Shown piece after piece: positions 1-6,393 of a DNA stretch of 11,593 bases; position 1 is the first letter of the stretch, and every line of letters begins with the position of its first letter. This stretch comes from JAFKKS01 sp039808325 (lineage in GTDB: Bacteria > Pseudomonadota > Alphaproteobacteria > Rhizobiales > Xanthobacteraceae): assembly GCA_039808325.1 (NCBI GenBank), contig JBDHSU010000123.1:1-11593 (forward strand). Reading direction: 5' to 3'. The position numbers and the translations under genes were made by a program. The notes beneath the pieces were generated by a model. That model made no database searches and was not told the DNA's origin. It saw nothing but the letters and a program-made list of their open reading frames with translations.

Positions 1-69
1 CTTAGCGTGGCCAAAGCGTGTGCTCCATGGTGCCTCGTCACATGCTTTTGGGGGCAAAACTATGATCGT

Positions 70-96
70 CAGCGGCCTCTTCGCTGTTTTGTTTTC
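70..96 (+). terminator. Weak candidate intrinsic terminator of an upstream gene
   Basis: CAGCG (70-74) pairs with CGCTG (82-86) across a 7-nt loop and is followed by TTTTGTTTTC (87-96). The T-rich tail is unusual in this GC-rich window, but the 5-bp stem is short. If real, it ends a transcript entering from the left edge. This is only a pattern match. Confidence 0.22.
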
Positions 97-180
97 TCTC
101 ACGCGAAGGTTGTTTCATCCCGAATCGGTTGCGCGGGAGAGAGAAGCAGCAGACAATGGGTTTTTCCAGGGCTGCGGCGT

Positions 181-208
181 TTGACCCCGCCGTACGGAAC
201 CCCATAAC
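181..208 (+). promoter_or_regulatory. Candidate sigma-70-type promoter for the ABC importer operon
   Basis: TTGACC (181-186, five of six bases of the -35 consensus) and CATAAC (203-208, four of six of the -10 consensus) are 16 bp apart. Transcription would begin near 215, leaving a leader of about 85 nt before the ATG at 301. It is the best-placed such pair ahead of the ATPase gene. TTGACC-like hexamers are common enough that chance cannot be excluded. Confidence 0.3.
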
Positions 209-300
209 CTGAACGAAGAAGCGATCACGTCCGCCGCGAGAGGATCAATCCCAGCGCGGGCAGTGGGCGCGGACACGGCGAGGGAGGCGCCTTGTACGCG

Positions 301-1104
301 ATGGCAGAATCCGCACCGCAAACGATTCCGGCGGCCAGGCCCGTCATCGAGGTCCGTCATCTGTCGAAGATTTATGGCGACGGAACGGACGCGGTCACCG
401 CGCTCGACGACATCGATTTCTCGGTGCGGGACGGTGAGTTCTTGTCCATCGTCGGCCCGTCCGGCTGCGGCAAGTCGACGCTGCTGAAGATTCTCGCCGG
501 ATTGCTGCTGCGCACGCATGGCGACGCACTTTTGAACGGCACTCCGATCGAGGGGGCGCGGCGCGACATCGGCGTCGTCTTCCAGTCTCCGGTGCTGTTT
601 CCCTGGCGCAGCGTCCTCGGCAACGTGCTGCTGCCGGCGGACGTGCAGCGGCTCGACCGCGAGAAGATGACGAAGCGGGCGCAGGACCTGATCGCGCTTG
701 TCGGCCTCGCCGGCTTCGAGAAGCGCTATCCTTCCGAGCTTTCCGGCGGCATGCAGCAGCGCGTCGCGCTGGTGCGGGCGCTGATCCACGATCCGGCGCT
801 TCTGTTGATGGATGAGCCGTTCGGTGCGCTCGACGCGCTCACCCGCGAGGCGATGAACGTCGAGCTGCAGCGCATCTGGCTGGAGCGGCGCAAGACCGTG
901 GTCTTCATCACGCATTCGACCGCCGAGGCGGTGTTCCTTGCCGACCGCGTGATGGTGATGACGCCGCGGCCCGGCAAGATCGAGGACCTGTTCGAGATCG
1001 ACCTGCCGCGCCCGCGCACGCTCGACATCATGACGACGGAGCCGTTCGGACAGTATGTCCGCCGCGTGCGCAAGGCGCTCAACAGCGGGGGAGGGCTGGA
1101 CTGA
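301..1104 (+). CDS. ABC transporter ATP-binding protein, nitrate/sulfonate/taurine type (SsuB/TauB-like)
   Basis: This is the cytoplasmic ATPase that powers the importer made with the next two genes. In the 267-aa protein the Walker A motif GPSGCGKST lies at residues 52-60, the Q-loop glutamine at 95, the signature LSGGMQQR at 147-154, Walker B with catalytic glutamate (LLLMDEP) at 167-173 and the switch histidine (ITHS) near 205. All ATPase residues are intact. The overall layout and length match the SsuB/TauB/NrtD family. A TTG at 292 would add three residues; ATG 301 is 13 nt from the GGGAGG at 282-287 and TTG 292 only 4 nt, so the start is uncertain. The stop overlaps the permease start by one base (TGATG), indicating a shared mRNA. 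The substrate is not shown by the ATPase. Confidence 0.95.
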   Translation: MAESAPQTIPAARPVIEVRHLSKIYGDGTDAVTALDDIDFSVRDGEFLSIVGPSGCGKSTLLKILAGLLLRTHGDALLNGTPIEGARRDIGVVFQSPVLFPWRSVLGNVLLPADVQRLDREKMTKRAQDLIALVGLAGFEKRYPSELSGGMQQRVALVRALIHDPALLLMDEPFGALDALTREAMNVELQRIWLERRKTVVFITHSTAEAVFLADRVMVMTPRPGKIEDLFEIDLPRPRTLDIMTTEPFGQYVRRVRKALNSGGGLD

Positions 1105-1949
1105 TGAATACCCGCCGCAACTTCCTGCTCCGGCTCGTCCTGCTCGCCGCGACCCTGCTGATCTGGGAAGGCCTGGTGCGTCTCTTCGATATGCCGGCCT
1201 ATATCCTGCCGACGCCGAGCGCCATCCTGGCGGGATTGTATCGCGGCATCGCGAGCGGGCTCTATGTCGAGCATATCTGGATCACGCTGATCGAAACCCT
1301 GCTCGGCTTCCTGCTCGGCGCCGTCATGGCCTTCACGCTCGGCATCGGCATCGGGCTCAGCCGCCGGGTCGAATACTTCCTCTATCCCTTCATCGTGATG
1401 ATCCAGTCGATGCCGAAGGTGGCGCTGGCGCCGCTGATCATCGTCTGGTTCGGTCTCGGCCTCACCTCGAAGGTGGTCAACGCCGCGCTGGTCGCCTTCT
1501 TTCCGTTGATGGTGAACACCATCGTCGGCTTGCGTTCGACCGACGAGGACCGCCTCAACCTGATGAAGTCGCTCGCCGCCACGCGCGGCCAGATCTTCTG
1601 GATGCTGCAGCTTCCCAACGCCATGCCTTACGTTTTCGCCGGCCTGGAAGTGGCGATGATCTTCGCGCTCACCGGCTCCATCGTCGCGGAATTCGTGGGG
1701 GCGCAATCCGGGCTCGGCATGCTGATCCAGAGCATGAACTTCACCATGGACGTGGCCGGGCAGTTCTCCGTCCTGTTCATCCTGTCGGTGGTGGGCTTGC
1801 TGCTCAACTCGCTGGTCGCTTTCGCGCGCCGGCGTGTTTTGTTCTGGGATGCGTCGCAAAAATCCGACGGATCCGTTCGAAGTGGGGCGAAACGGAACGA
1901 GGCGGCGCCGGCGCCGGGCCGGCAGGAGTCCGCCCTCTCAACAAGCTGA
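1104..1949 (+). CDS. ABC transporter permease, SsuC/TauC-like (BPD_transp_1 family)
   Basis: Inner-membrane channel subunit of the importer, 281 aa. Hydrophobic segments lie at about residues 8-28, 62-84, 92-117, 125-141, 176-196 and 222-241, the usual count for this family. The cytoplasmic coupling (EAA-type) loop falls around 148-175, and the signature EFVGAQSGLG at 196-205 is typical of SsuC/TauC/NrtB permeases. A polar, probably disordered C-terminal tail (about 250-281, rich in R, S, A and P) is longer than usual. The start is supported by GGAGG at 1090-1094, nine nt upstream, and by the one-base overlap with the ATPase stop. Twelve nt separate it from the binding-protein gene. Confidence 0.93.
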   Translation: MNTRRNFLLRLVLLAATLLIWEGLVRLFDMPAYILPTPSAILAGLYRGIASGLYVEHIWITLIETLLGFLLGAVMAFTLGIGIGLSRRVEYFLYPFIVMIQSMPKVALAPLIIVWFGLGLTSKVVNAALVAFFPLMVNTIVGLRSTDEDRLNLMKSLAATRGQIFWMLQLPNAMPYVFAGLEVAMIFALTGSIVAEFVGAQSGLGMLIQSMNFTMDVAGQFSVLFILSVVGLLLNSLVAFARRRVLFWDASQKSDGSVRSGAKRNEAAPAPGRQESALSTS

Positions 1950-1961
1950 AGGGAGACGATC

Positions 1962-3029
1962 GTGGAAAGACGTTTGGGATTTTTGGCCGCTTCTCTGCTG
2001 CTCGCATCGATCGCGGCGCCGCCGGCCTCGGCCGAGGAAACCGTGCGCGTCGGCTGGTGCGCGCGCACCATCAGCTCGGCGGCGGCGCCCTTCGCCATCG
2101 CGACGAAAATGGGCTGGTACAAGGATGCGGGCATCAAGGTCGAGGTGGTGCCGCTGCCCGGCTCGACCGATTGCGTGAAGAACGTCGCGACGAAGGAACT
2201 GCCGTATTCGCTTCCCTCGATCGAGCCGCTGGCGATCATCCGCGGCCAGGGCGTCAAGGCGAAGAATTTCTACACGGCCTATCAGGGCAACATCTATGGC
2301 ATCGCCGTCCCGGTCGACAGCCCGATCAAGACCTTCGCGGACCTCAAGGGCAAGAAGATCGGCGTCACCTCGATGGCCTCCGCCGGCGTCATCGTCGCGC
2401 GCGCGCTGGCGAAGGAAAACGGCTTTGATCCCGACAAGGACGTGAGCATCATCGTCGCCGGCGAGGCGGCGCAGACGGCGGCGCTGCTGCGCTCGCATCA
2501 GGTCGATGCGCTCTCGCAGTTCGACACGCAATACGCGCTGACGGAGAACGCCGGCGCCAAGCTGCGCATGCTCGACACCAGCGCCATCGCGAAGTTCCCC
2601 TCGAACGGCTTCGTCGCGCTGGAGGAGACGTTGAAGAACAAGCGCGCGCAAGCGGTCGCGCTCACGCAGGGCTACGCCAAGGGCACGCTGTTCGCGATCA
2701 CCAATCCGGAGGCCGCGATCCGCATCCTTTGGGAGGTCTACCCGCAGACCAAGTCGACCGGCAAGGACGAGGCGACCGCCCTCAAGGATGACGTGAAGAC
2801 CCTGGAGGCGCGGGCGCGCAACTGGCGGCTGGAGGCCGGCGGCGTCTCCAAGTGGGGCGAGAACTCCGAGGCGAACTACACCGCCTATATCGCCTTCCTG
2901 GTGAAGAACGGCGTGCTCAAGAAATCCGAGCCGACGGACGACCTCATCACCAACGACCTGATCGCCGACATCAACAAGTTCGATGCCGCCGCCGTCGTGA
3001 AGATGGCGAAGGAATACAAGGGAAAATAG
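1962..3029 (+). CDS. ABC transporter substrate-binding protein, NMT1/SsuA-like, secreted
   Basis: Periplasmic binding component of the importer, 355 aa. The N-terminus is a clear Sec signal peptide: charged MERR, a hydrophobic core, then PASA before EE, with cleavage likely after residue 24. The mature part has the NMT1/THI5/SsuA-like pattern, including a conserved KMGWYKDAGIKVEVVPL stretch (about 50-66) and a FADLKGKKIGVTS hinge region (about 126-138). This fold binds small ligands such as sulfonates, nitrate, bicarbonate or thiamine precursors, so the ligand cannot be named. The start is GTG with GGGAG at 1951-1955 well placed. Nothing in the sequence resembles ModA, so calling it a molybdate binder would be unsupported despite the Moco genes downstream. 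Confidence 0.9.
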   Translation: MERRLGFLAASLLLASIAAPPASAEETVRVGWCARTISSAAAPFAIATKMGWYKDAGIKVEVVPLPGSTDCVKNVATKELPYSLPSIEPLAIIRGQGVKAKNFYTAYQGNIYGIAVPVDSPIKTFADLKGKKIGVTSMASAGVIVARALAKENGFDPDKDVSIIVAGEAAQTAALLRSHQVDALSQFDTQYALTENAGAKLRMLDTSAIAKFPSNGFVALEETLKNKRAQAVALTQGYAKGTLFAITNPEAAIRILWEVYPQTKSTGKDEATALKDDVKTLEARARNWRLEAGGVSKWGENSEANYTAYIAFLVKNGVLKKSEPTDDLITNDLIADINKFDAAAVVKMAKEYKGK

Positions 3030-3072
3030 CGCCGAGCGGCCCGCCGGCTTCGCGGGAGCCTCTTACGCCTCA

Positions 3073-3103
3073 GGCGACGCCGCGCGGACGCGCGGCGCCG
3101 TTT
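3073..3103 (+). terminator. GC-rich hairpin after the ABC importer operon, possible terminator
   Basis: GCCGCGC (3079-3085) and GCGCGGC (3090-3096) form a perfect 7-bp stem with a GGAC loop, extended by a further C-G pair and, past one mismatch, by more pairs. Only TTT follows before the sequence breaks to GAC, so intrinsic termination would be inefficient. It lies 49 nt after the binding-protein stop. Confidence 0.4.
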
Positions 3104-3157
3104 GACTTCGAAGGCATGGTCACGGTAAGCGGCAGCGCGTTCCCCGGCGAAATTTAG

Positions 3158-3191
3158 CCCGGGAGACGCGATAAAATAAGCAATCTCCGGG
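3158..3191 (+). promoter_or_regulatory. Inverted repeat around a -10-like TAAAAT upstream of the DUF3297 gene
   Basis: CCCGGGAGA (3158-3166) pairs with TCTCCGGG (3184-3191): eight base pairs with one bulged G, enclosing 17 nt that contain TAAAAT (3172-3177). TAAAAT matches five of six bases of the -10 consensus, but I see no convincing -35 at 16-18 bp spacing. It could be an operator overlapping a promoter or an mRNA leader hairpin. It ends about 40 nt before the ATG at 3232. Confidence 0.3.
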
Positions 3192-3231
3192 CGCGATCCG
3201 ATGCAACGGGTCGTGCTCCAAGGAACGGCGC

Positions 3232-3483
3232 ATGACCGAAACGCTTCCCGACCGCCTGTCCGTCGATCCGCGCAGCCCGCACTACGACGAGGCTGTTCTC
3301 CAGCACGATGTCGGAATCCGCTTCGAGGGCAAGGACCGCCACGACGTCAACGAATATTGCGTCAGCGAGGGCTGGATCCGCATCTCCGTCGGCAAAACGG
3401 TCGACCGGCGCGGCAATCCGCTGACCATCAAGCTCAATGGCAAGGTCGAGCCGTATTTCCGTGATCCGAAACCGGCGGAATGA
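3232..3483 (+). CDS. DUF3297 family protein
   Basis: Small soluble protein of 83 aa with no signal peptide or membrane segment. It has the DUF3297 pattern across its whole length: PDRLSVDPRSPHYDE near the N-terminus, GIRFEGKDRHDVNEYC in the middle, then EGWIRI and DRRGNPLTIKLNG. The function of this family is unknown to me. AGGAA (3221-3225) lies 6 nt before the ATG. The last four bases overlap the start of the ClC gene (ATGA, 3480-3483), so the two are probably translated together. The length is usual for the family and the frame is intact. Confidence 0.9.
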   Translation: MTETLPDRLSVDPRSPHYDEAVLQHDVGIRFEGKDRHDVNEYCVSEGWIRISVGKTVDRRGNPLTIKLNGKVEPYFRDPKPAE

Positions 3484-4817
3484 GCCGGTTTCTGACCAGT
3501 CGCCGCAAGCGGCTCATCCGGCTGGTCTCGGCGCGCTCGCAGCAGCGCGCCATGTTCGTTGCCGGCGGCCTTGCCGTCGGCGCCGCCGCCATTGCGCTCG
3601 CTTTGCTGGCCAACGAGGCGCAGGACGCATTCGCGCGCCTCGCGGCGCGGTGGCCGTACGCGCCCCTGTTGGTCACGCCGCTCGGCTTCGCGCTGACCGT
3701 GTTCCTGACCAACAGGTTCTTCCCGAACTCGCAAGGCAGCGGCATTCCGCAGGCGATCGCCGCGCGTCAACTGACGGATCCCGTGGCGCGCGGGCGGCTC
3801 GTCTCGGCGCGCATCGCGGTCGGAAAAGTCGTGCTGACGCTGCTCGGGCTATTGAGCGGCGCCTCCGCCGGCCGCGAGGGGCCGACCGTGCAGGTCGGCG
3901 CCTCGATCATGTTCGCGATCGGCCGCATGTCGCCGCGCCATCAGCCGGGCCTGATCCTGGCCGGTTCCGCCGCCGGCGTTGCGGCCGCGTTCAACACGCC
4001 GCTCGCCGGCATCGTCTTCGGCATCGAGGAGATGAGCCGCAGTTTCGAGACGCGCACCAGCGGCCTCGTCATCACGACGGTGATCGCCGCCGGCCTGACC
4101 TCCCTCGCCATCATGGGAAACTATACGTATTTCGGGATCAGTTCCGCCTTGCTGCGCAACGGCGTCGACTGGCTGGCGGTCCCGCTCTGCGGGATCGCGG
4201 GCGGTCTCATGGGAGGCTTGTTCGGCCGCTTCGTGGTGGCGGTGGCGCGCGGACTGCCCGGATTCCTCGGCGCCGCGAGCAAGCGGCACCGCTTGATCTT
4301 CGCGGCGGTTTGCGGGCTCGGCGTCGCCGTCTGCGGTTTGATCTCGAACGATATGATCTTCGGCACCGGATACGCGCAGGTGAAAGGCGCGCTGGAGGGC
4401 GGCGCGCCGCTCCCGTGGCATTTCGGGGTGCTGAAATTGGCGGCCACGGCGCTCTCGACGGTCAGCGGCATTCCCGGCGGCATTTTTTCGCCATCGCTCG
4501 CCGTCGGCGCCGGCATCGGCGCGAACGTCGCCGCGCTGTTTCCGCAGACACCGGCGGGCGCCATCATGCTGCTCGGCATGGTGGCCTACTTCGCCGGCGT
4601 GGTGCAGGCGCCAATCACGTCCTTCGTCATCGTCATCGAGATGACCGACAACCACGCGATGGTGGTGCCGCTGATGGCGGCATCGTTGATCGGCTACGCC
4701 GCTTCGCGTCTTGTCGCCCGCCAGGGTACCTATCATGCGCTCGCCGCCGGCTTTCTCGCGAAGCACAGGAGACAGGAGGCGTCGGGAAATCCGATTCCTT
4801 CAGAGCCGAGGCCCTAG
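3480..4817 (+). CDS. ClC-type chloride channel/antiporter
   Basis: Polytopic inner-membrane protein of 445 aa from the voltage-gated chloride channel family. All three anion-selectivity signatures are present: GSGIPQ at 86-91, GREGP at 131-135 with the gating glutamate at 133, and GGIFSP at 333-338. The GIEEM at 181-185 keeps the second glutamate (184), equivalent to the internal proton-transfer glutamate 203 of E. coli ClcA. A tyrosine near the C-terminus (418) may be the central tyrosine equivalent. By comparison with known members this predicts a 2 Cl-/1 H+ exchanger rather than a passive channel. No C-terminal CBS domains. The start overlaps the DUF3297 stop and lacks its own strong ribosome binding site, so coupling is likely. 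Confidence 0.93.
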   Translation: MSRFLTSRRKRLIRLVSARSQQRAMFVAGGLAVGAAAIALALLANEAQDAFARLAARWPYAPLLVTPLGFALTVFLTNRFFPNSQGSGIPQAIAARQLTDPVARGRLVSARIAVGKVVLTLLGLLSGASAGREGPTVQVGASIMFAIGRMSPRHQPGLILAGSAAGVAAAFNTPLAGIVFGIEEMSRSFETRTSGLVITTVIAAGLTSLAIMGNYTYFGISSALLRNGVDWLAVPLCGIAGGLMGGLFGRFVVAVARGLPGFLGAASKRHRLIFAAVCGLGVAVCGLISNDMIFGTGYAQVKGALEGGAPLPWHFGVLKLAATALSTVSGIPGGIFSPSLAVGAGIGANVAALFPQTPAGAIMLLGMVAYFAGVVQAPITSFVIVIEMTDNHAMVVPLMAASLIGYAASRLVARQGTYHALAAGFLAKHRRQEASGNPIPSEPRP

Positions 4818-4832
4818 ATCACGTTCATGATC

Positions 4833-4886
4833 TTAGAGCGGGATGCGGGCGGAAAACCGCTCCACACTTTTCCTCGTCCGGCTCTA
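4833..4886 (-). repeat. 54-bp palindromic intergenic repeat, copy 1
   Basis: The element begins and ends with the inverted hexamers TAGAGC (4834-4839) and GCTCTA (4881-4886). An inner pair GGAAAA (4851-4856) and TTTTCC (4868-4873) also matches, so a long imperfect hairpin can form. The reverse complement matches copy 2 at 8409-8462 at 52 of 54 positions. Similar palindromic elements occur in many copies in Rhizobiales genomes. It sits between the convergent 3' ends of the ClC and TusA genes, and its terminal TAG supplies the TusA stop codon (4884-4886). A separate 6-bp hairpin, AGATCA/TGATCT (4816-4833), precedes it. Confidence 0.85.
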
Positions 4887-5108
4887 GACCTTGCGGACGC
4901 GGAAGATGAGCACGCCGTCGTCCTGCCGGCTCTCCTCCAGCGCATCGCCGGTTTCCCGCAGCAGGTTCGGGATATCGATGGACGCCAGCGGGTCGGTGCA
5001 TTCGAGAACCAGGACGTCGCCCGGCGCGACGCGCGTGAGGGCCTTGCGCGCCTTCAGCGCCGGAAGCGGGCATTTCAGGCCGCGCAGGTTCAGGGTCGTC
5101 TCGCTCAT
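4884..5108 (-). CDS. TusA/SirA-family sulfur carrier protein
   Basis: Cytoplasmic protein of 74 aa, the usual TusA size. The N-terminal LNLRGLKCPLPALKARKAL carries the CPxP motif with the persulfide-bearing cysteine at residue 13; the SirA-like core follows (DVLVLECTDPLASIDIP at about 31-47). TusA proteins pass sulfane sulfur between a cysteine desulfurase and acceptors for tRNA thiolation, Moco synthesis or sulfur metabolism. Its place among Moco genes, with FdhD nearby, makes cofactor sulfuration a plausible job, though this is inference. ATG 5108 is preferred because family similarity begins there; the frame stays open upstream to 5267 without family features. AGGAG lies 14 nt upstream. 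The gene is divergent from the MoeA-like gene, 132 nt away. Confidence 0.9.
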   Translation of the reverse strand: MSETTLNLRGLKCPLPALKARKALTRVAPGDVLVLECTDPLASIDIPNLLRETGDALEESRQDDGVLIFRVRKV

Positions 5109-5240
5109 CGTTCCGTTGGCCGCTCCTGTTTGGACCTCCTCTAACACAGGCGCGCGCGAAAGCGATGGCCGCGCCCGTGCGACAGCCTTCGAAGCCGCCA
5201 TGGCTTGACCGCCCGAGCCGGCCTTCGGCAAAGATGTGGC

Positions 5241-6368
5241 ATGAGCCCTCCGTCCATCCTCCTGCAACGGATCGTCAAGCCGACGGCGCTACCCGTCGTG
5301 TTGAGAGCGGTCGAGCAGATCGCCGCGGTGAAACCGCGAATTACCCCCGTGGTGGGCGCGCGCGGCCGCGTTCTGGCCGAGGACGTTTTCGCGTCCGCGC
5401 CGCTTCCCGCCGTTTCGGTCGCGGCGCGCGATGGCTGGGCGGTGAGCGCCGAGGCGGTCGCCGACGCGAGTTCGTACGCGCCGGTGCCGGTCACGGCCAT
5501 CTGGGTCGACGCCGGCGATCCGATTCCGGCGGCGACGGATACCGTGCTGCCGGCGGAAGCGGTGATGGCGCAGGGCGGTTCGCACCATGCGCTTGCGTCC
5601 GCGCCGGCGGGCGAGGGGATGCGAGCGGCCGGCTCGGATGCCGATGCGTCCGTGCCTCTCGTGCGTCGCGGGACACGCCTGCGCGCGACGGATGTGGCGG
5701 CGCTGCGTGCCTGCGGCATCGAGCAGGTCTCCGCGCGGCGGCCGCATGTCGCGGTGATCGCGACGCCGGGCTCGAAGGCGCGGCGCGAGGCGACGGTCAG
5801 GATCGTGGCGAATGCGATCGCGGCGCTCGGCGGCGTCGCCGAGCCGTTCTTTTGCGCGGATGAAGACGGCGCGCTGGAGCGGGCGCTGCGCGATACGCAG
5901 ACCGACGCGATCGTGACGGTCGGCGGCACCGGGACCGGACGGCACGATGCCACGGTGCGGACGGTCGCGATGGTGGGCCACGTCGTCTGTCATGGGATCG
6001 GCATCGCGCCGGGCGAGACCTCCGCATTCGGCGCGCGCGGTGAGACGCCGATCCTGATGTTGCCCGGCCGCCTCGACGCGGCGCTTGCCGGATGGCTGCT
6101 GCTCGGGCATCCGTTGTTGAACGCGCTGGGCGGTACGGCGGAGCCGCCGCCGGCCGCGCGCGGCGCGCTCGCGCGCAAGATCGTCTCGACCATCGGCGTC
6201 GCCGAAATGATCCTCGTCCGCCGCGACGGCGTCGATGGCGTCGTGCCGATCGCGGCCGGTCTCTTTCCGCTGCGGGCGCTACTTGCCGCCGGCGGCTACG
6301 TCGTTGTGCCGCCGGAGAGCGAAGGCTTCCCCGCCGGCGCCGACGTCGAGGTGAGGGCGCTGCCATGA
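5241..6368 (+). CDS. Divergent MoeA-like molybdopterin-binding protein
   Basis: A 375-aa protein with the MoeA domain order but altered key motifs. ARDGWAV (62-68) keeps the aspartate of the canonical DGYAV motif. The conserved STGDE of MoeA is replaced by ATPGS (174-178), GGVSxGExD by GGTGTGRHD (228-236) and the PGNP loop by PGRLD (275-279). The MoCF-type fold (about 168-300) and a short C-terminal domain (310-375) are still recognisable. The MoeA molybdenum-insertion activity may be lost or changed; binding of molybdopterin or a regulatory role is possible. The frame is intact, so this is not a pseudogene. ATG 5241 is chosen, with a weak GGCAAAG upstream; TTG 5205 in the same frame would add 12 residues. 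The stop lies inside the 14-bp tandem repeat leading into the next gene. Confidence 0.82.
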   Translation: MSPPSILLQRIVKPTALPVVLRAVEQIAAVKPRITPVVGARGRVLAEDVFASAPLPAVSVAARDGWAVSAEAVADASSYAPVPVTAIWVDAGDPIPAATDTVLPAEAVMAQGGSHHALASAPAGEGMRAAGSDADASVPLVRRGTRLRATDVAALRACGIEQVSARRPHVAVIATPGSKARREATVRIVANAIAALGGVAEPFFCADEDGALERALRDTQTDAIVTVGGTGTGRHDATVRTVAMVGHVVCHGIGIAPGETSAFGARGETPILMLPGRLDAALAGWLLLGHPLLNALGGTAEPPPAARGALARKIVSTIGVAEMILVRRDGVDGVVPIAAGLFPLRALLAAGGYVVVPPESEGFPAGADVEVRALP

Positions 6369-6393
6369 GGGCGCTGCCATGAGGGCGCAGCCA
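6352..6393 (+). repeat. 14-bp tandem repeat with overlapping stop/start codons
   Basis: The unit TGAGGGCGCTGCCA occurs at 6352-6365 and 6366-6379, and with one change at 6380-6393; a partial fourth unit follows. Each unit contains GAGGG, spaced 7-8 nt from the ATG that spans the end of the unit. Because 14 is not a multiple of three, each ATG is in a different frame. TGA 6366-6368 ends the MoeA-like gene and overlaps ATG 6365. That ATG opens a five-codon frame (MRALP) whose stop overlaps ATG 6379, which opens another (MRAQP) whose stop overlaps ATG 6393, the start of the MoeA-PBP gene. Confidence 0.92.

Larger units (their letters stand above)
1..300. other. Non-coding leader upstream of the ABC importer operon
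   Basis: No convincing gene is present. The one short + strand frame here (7-207) has low-complexity composition, no recognisable domain and no good ribosome binding site. The first 120 bases are visibly more AT-rich than the rest of the window. The stretch holds a weak hairpin followed by T-rich sequence (70-96), a promoter-like pair of hexamers (181-208) and the ribosome binding site of the first gene (GGGAGG at 282-287). I looked for riboswitch signatures and found none that hold up. Confidence 0.5.

Noticed and set aside
7..207. A 66-codon frame at the left edge
   Set aside because: No domain, no ribosome binding site, unusual composition, and it overlaps the promoter-like region.
180..240. 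Sequence slightly like the 3' part of a TPP riboswitch (ACCTGAAC with nearby CCCC) upstream of an importer with an NMT1-like binding protein
   Set aside because: The CTGAGA core and the pairing arms of a THI box are missing, and the matching piece is too short. A covariance-model search would settle it.
726..1859. A 377-codon open frame on the - strand opposite the ABC ATPase and permease
   Set aside because: Charged low-complexity shadow; the sense-strand genes carry all the family motifs.
1962..3029. Assignment of the binding protein as ModA (molybdate)
   Set aside because: Suggested only by the downstream Moco genes. The sequence follows the NMT1/SsuA pattern, and the ATPase and permease are SsuB/SsuC-like without ModC or ModB features.
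5205..5240. TTG start adding 12 residues to the divergent MoeA-like protein
   Set aside because: Rare start codon with no well-placed ribosome binding site; ATG 5241 leaves a normal N-terminus. Not fully excluded.
5109..5267. N-terminal extension of the TusA-like protein up to 5267
   Set aside because: The extra 53 residues show no TusA similarity, and the family normally starts just before the LRGLKCPLP segment, as the ATG at 5108 does.
5241..6368. Calling the divergent MoeA-like gene a pseudogene
   Set aside because: The frame is uninterrupted and full length, keeps MoeA domain order and is coupled to the next gene; motif changes alone do not show decay.
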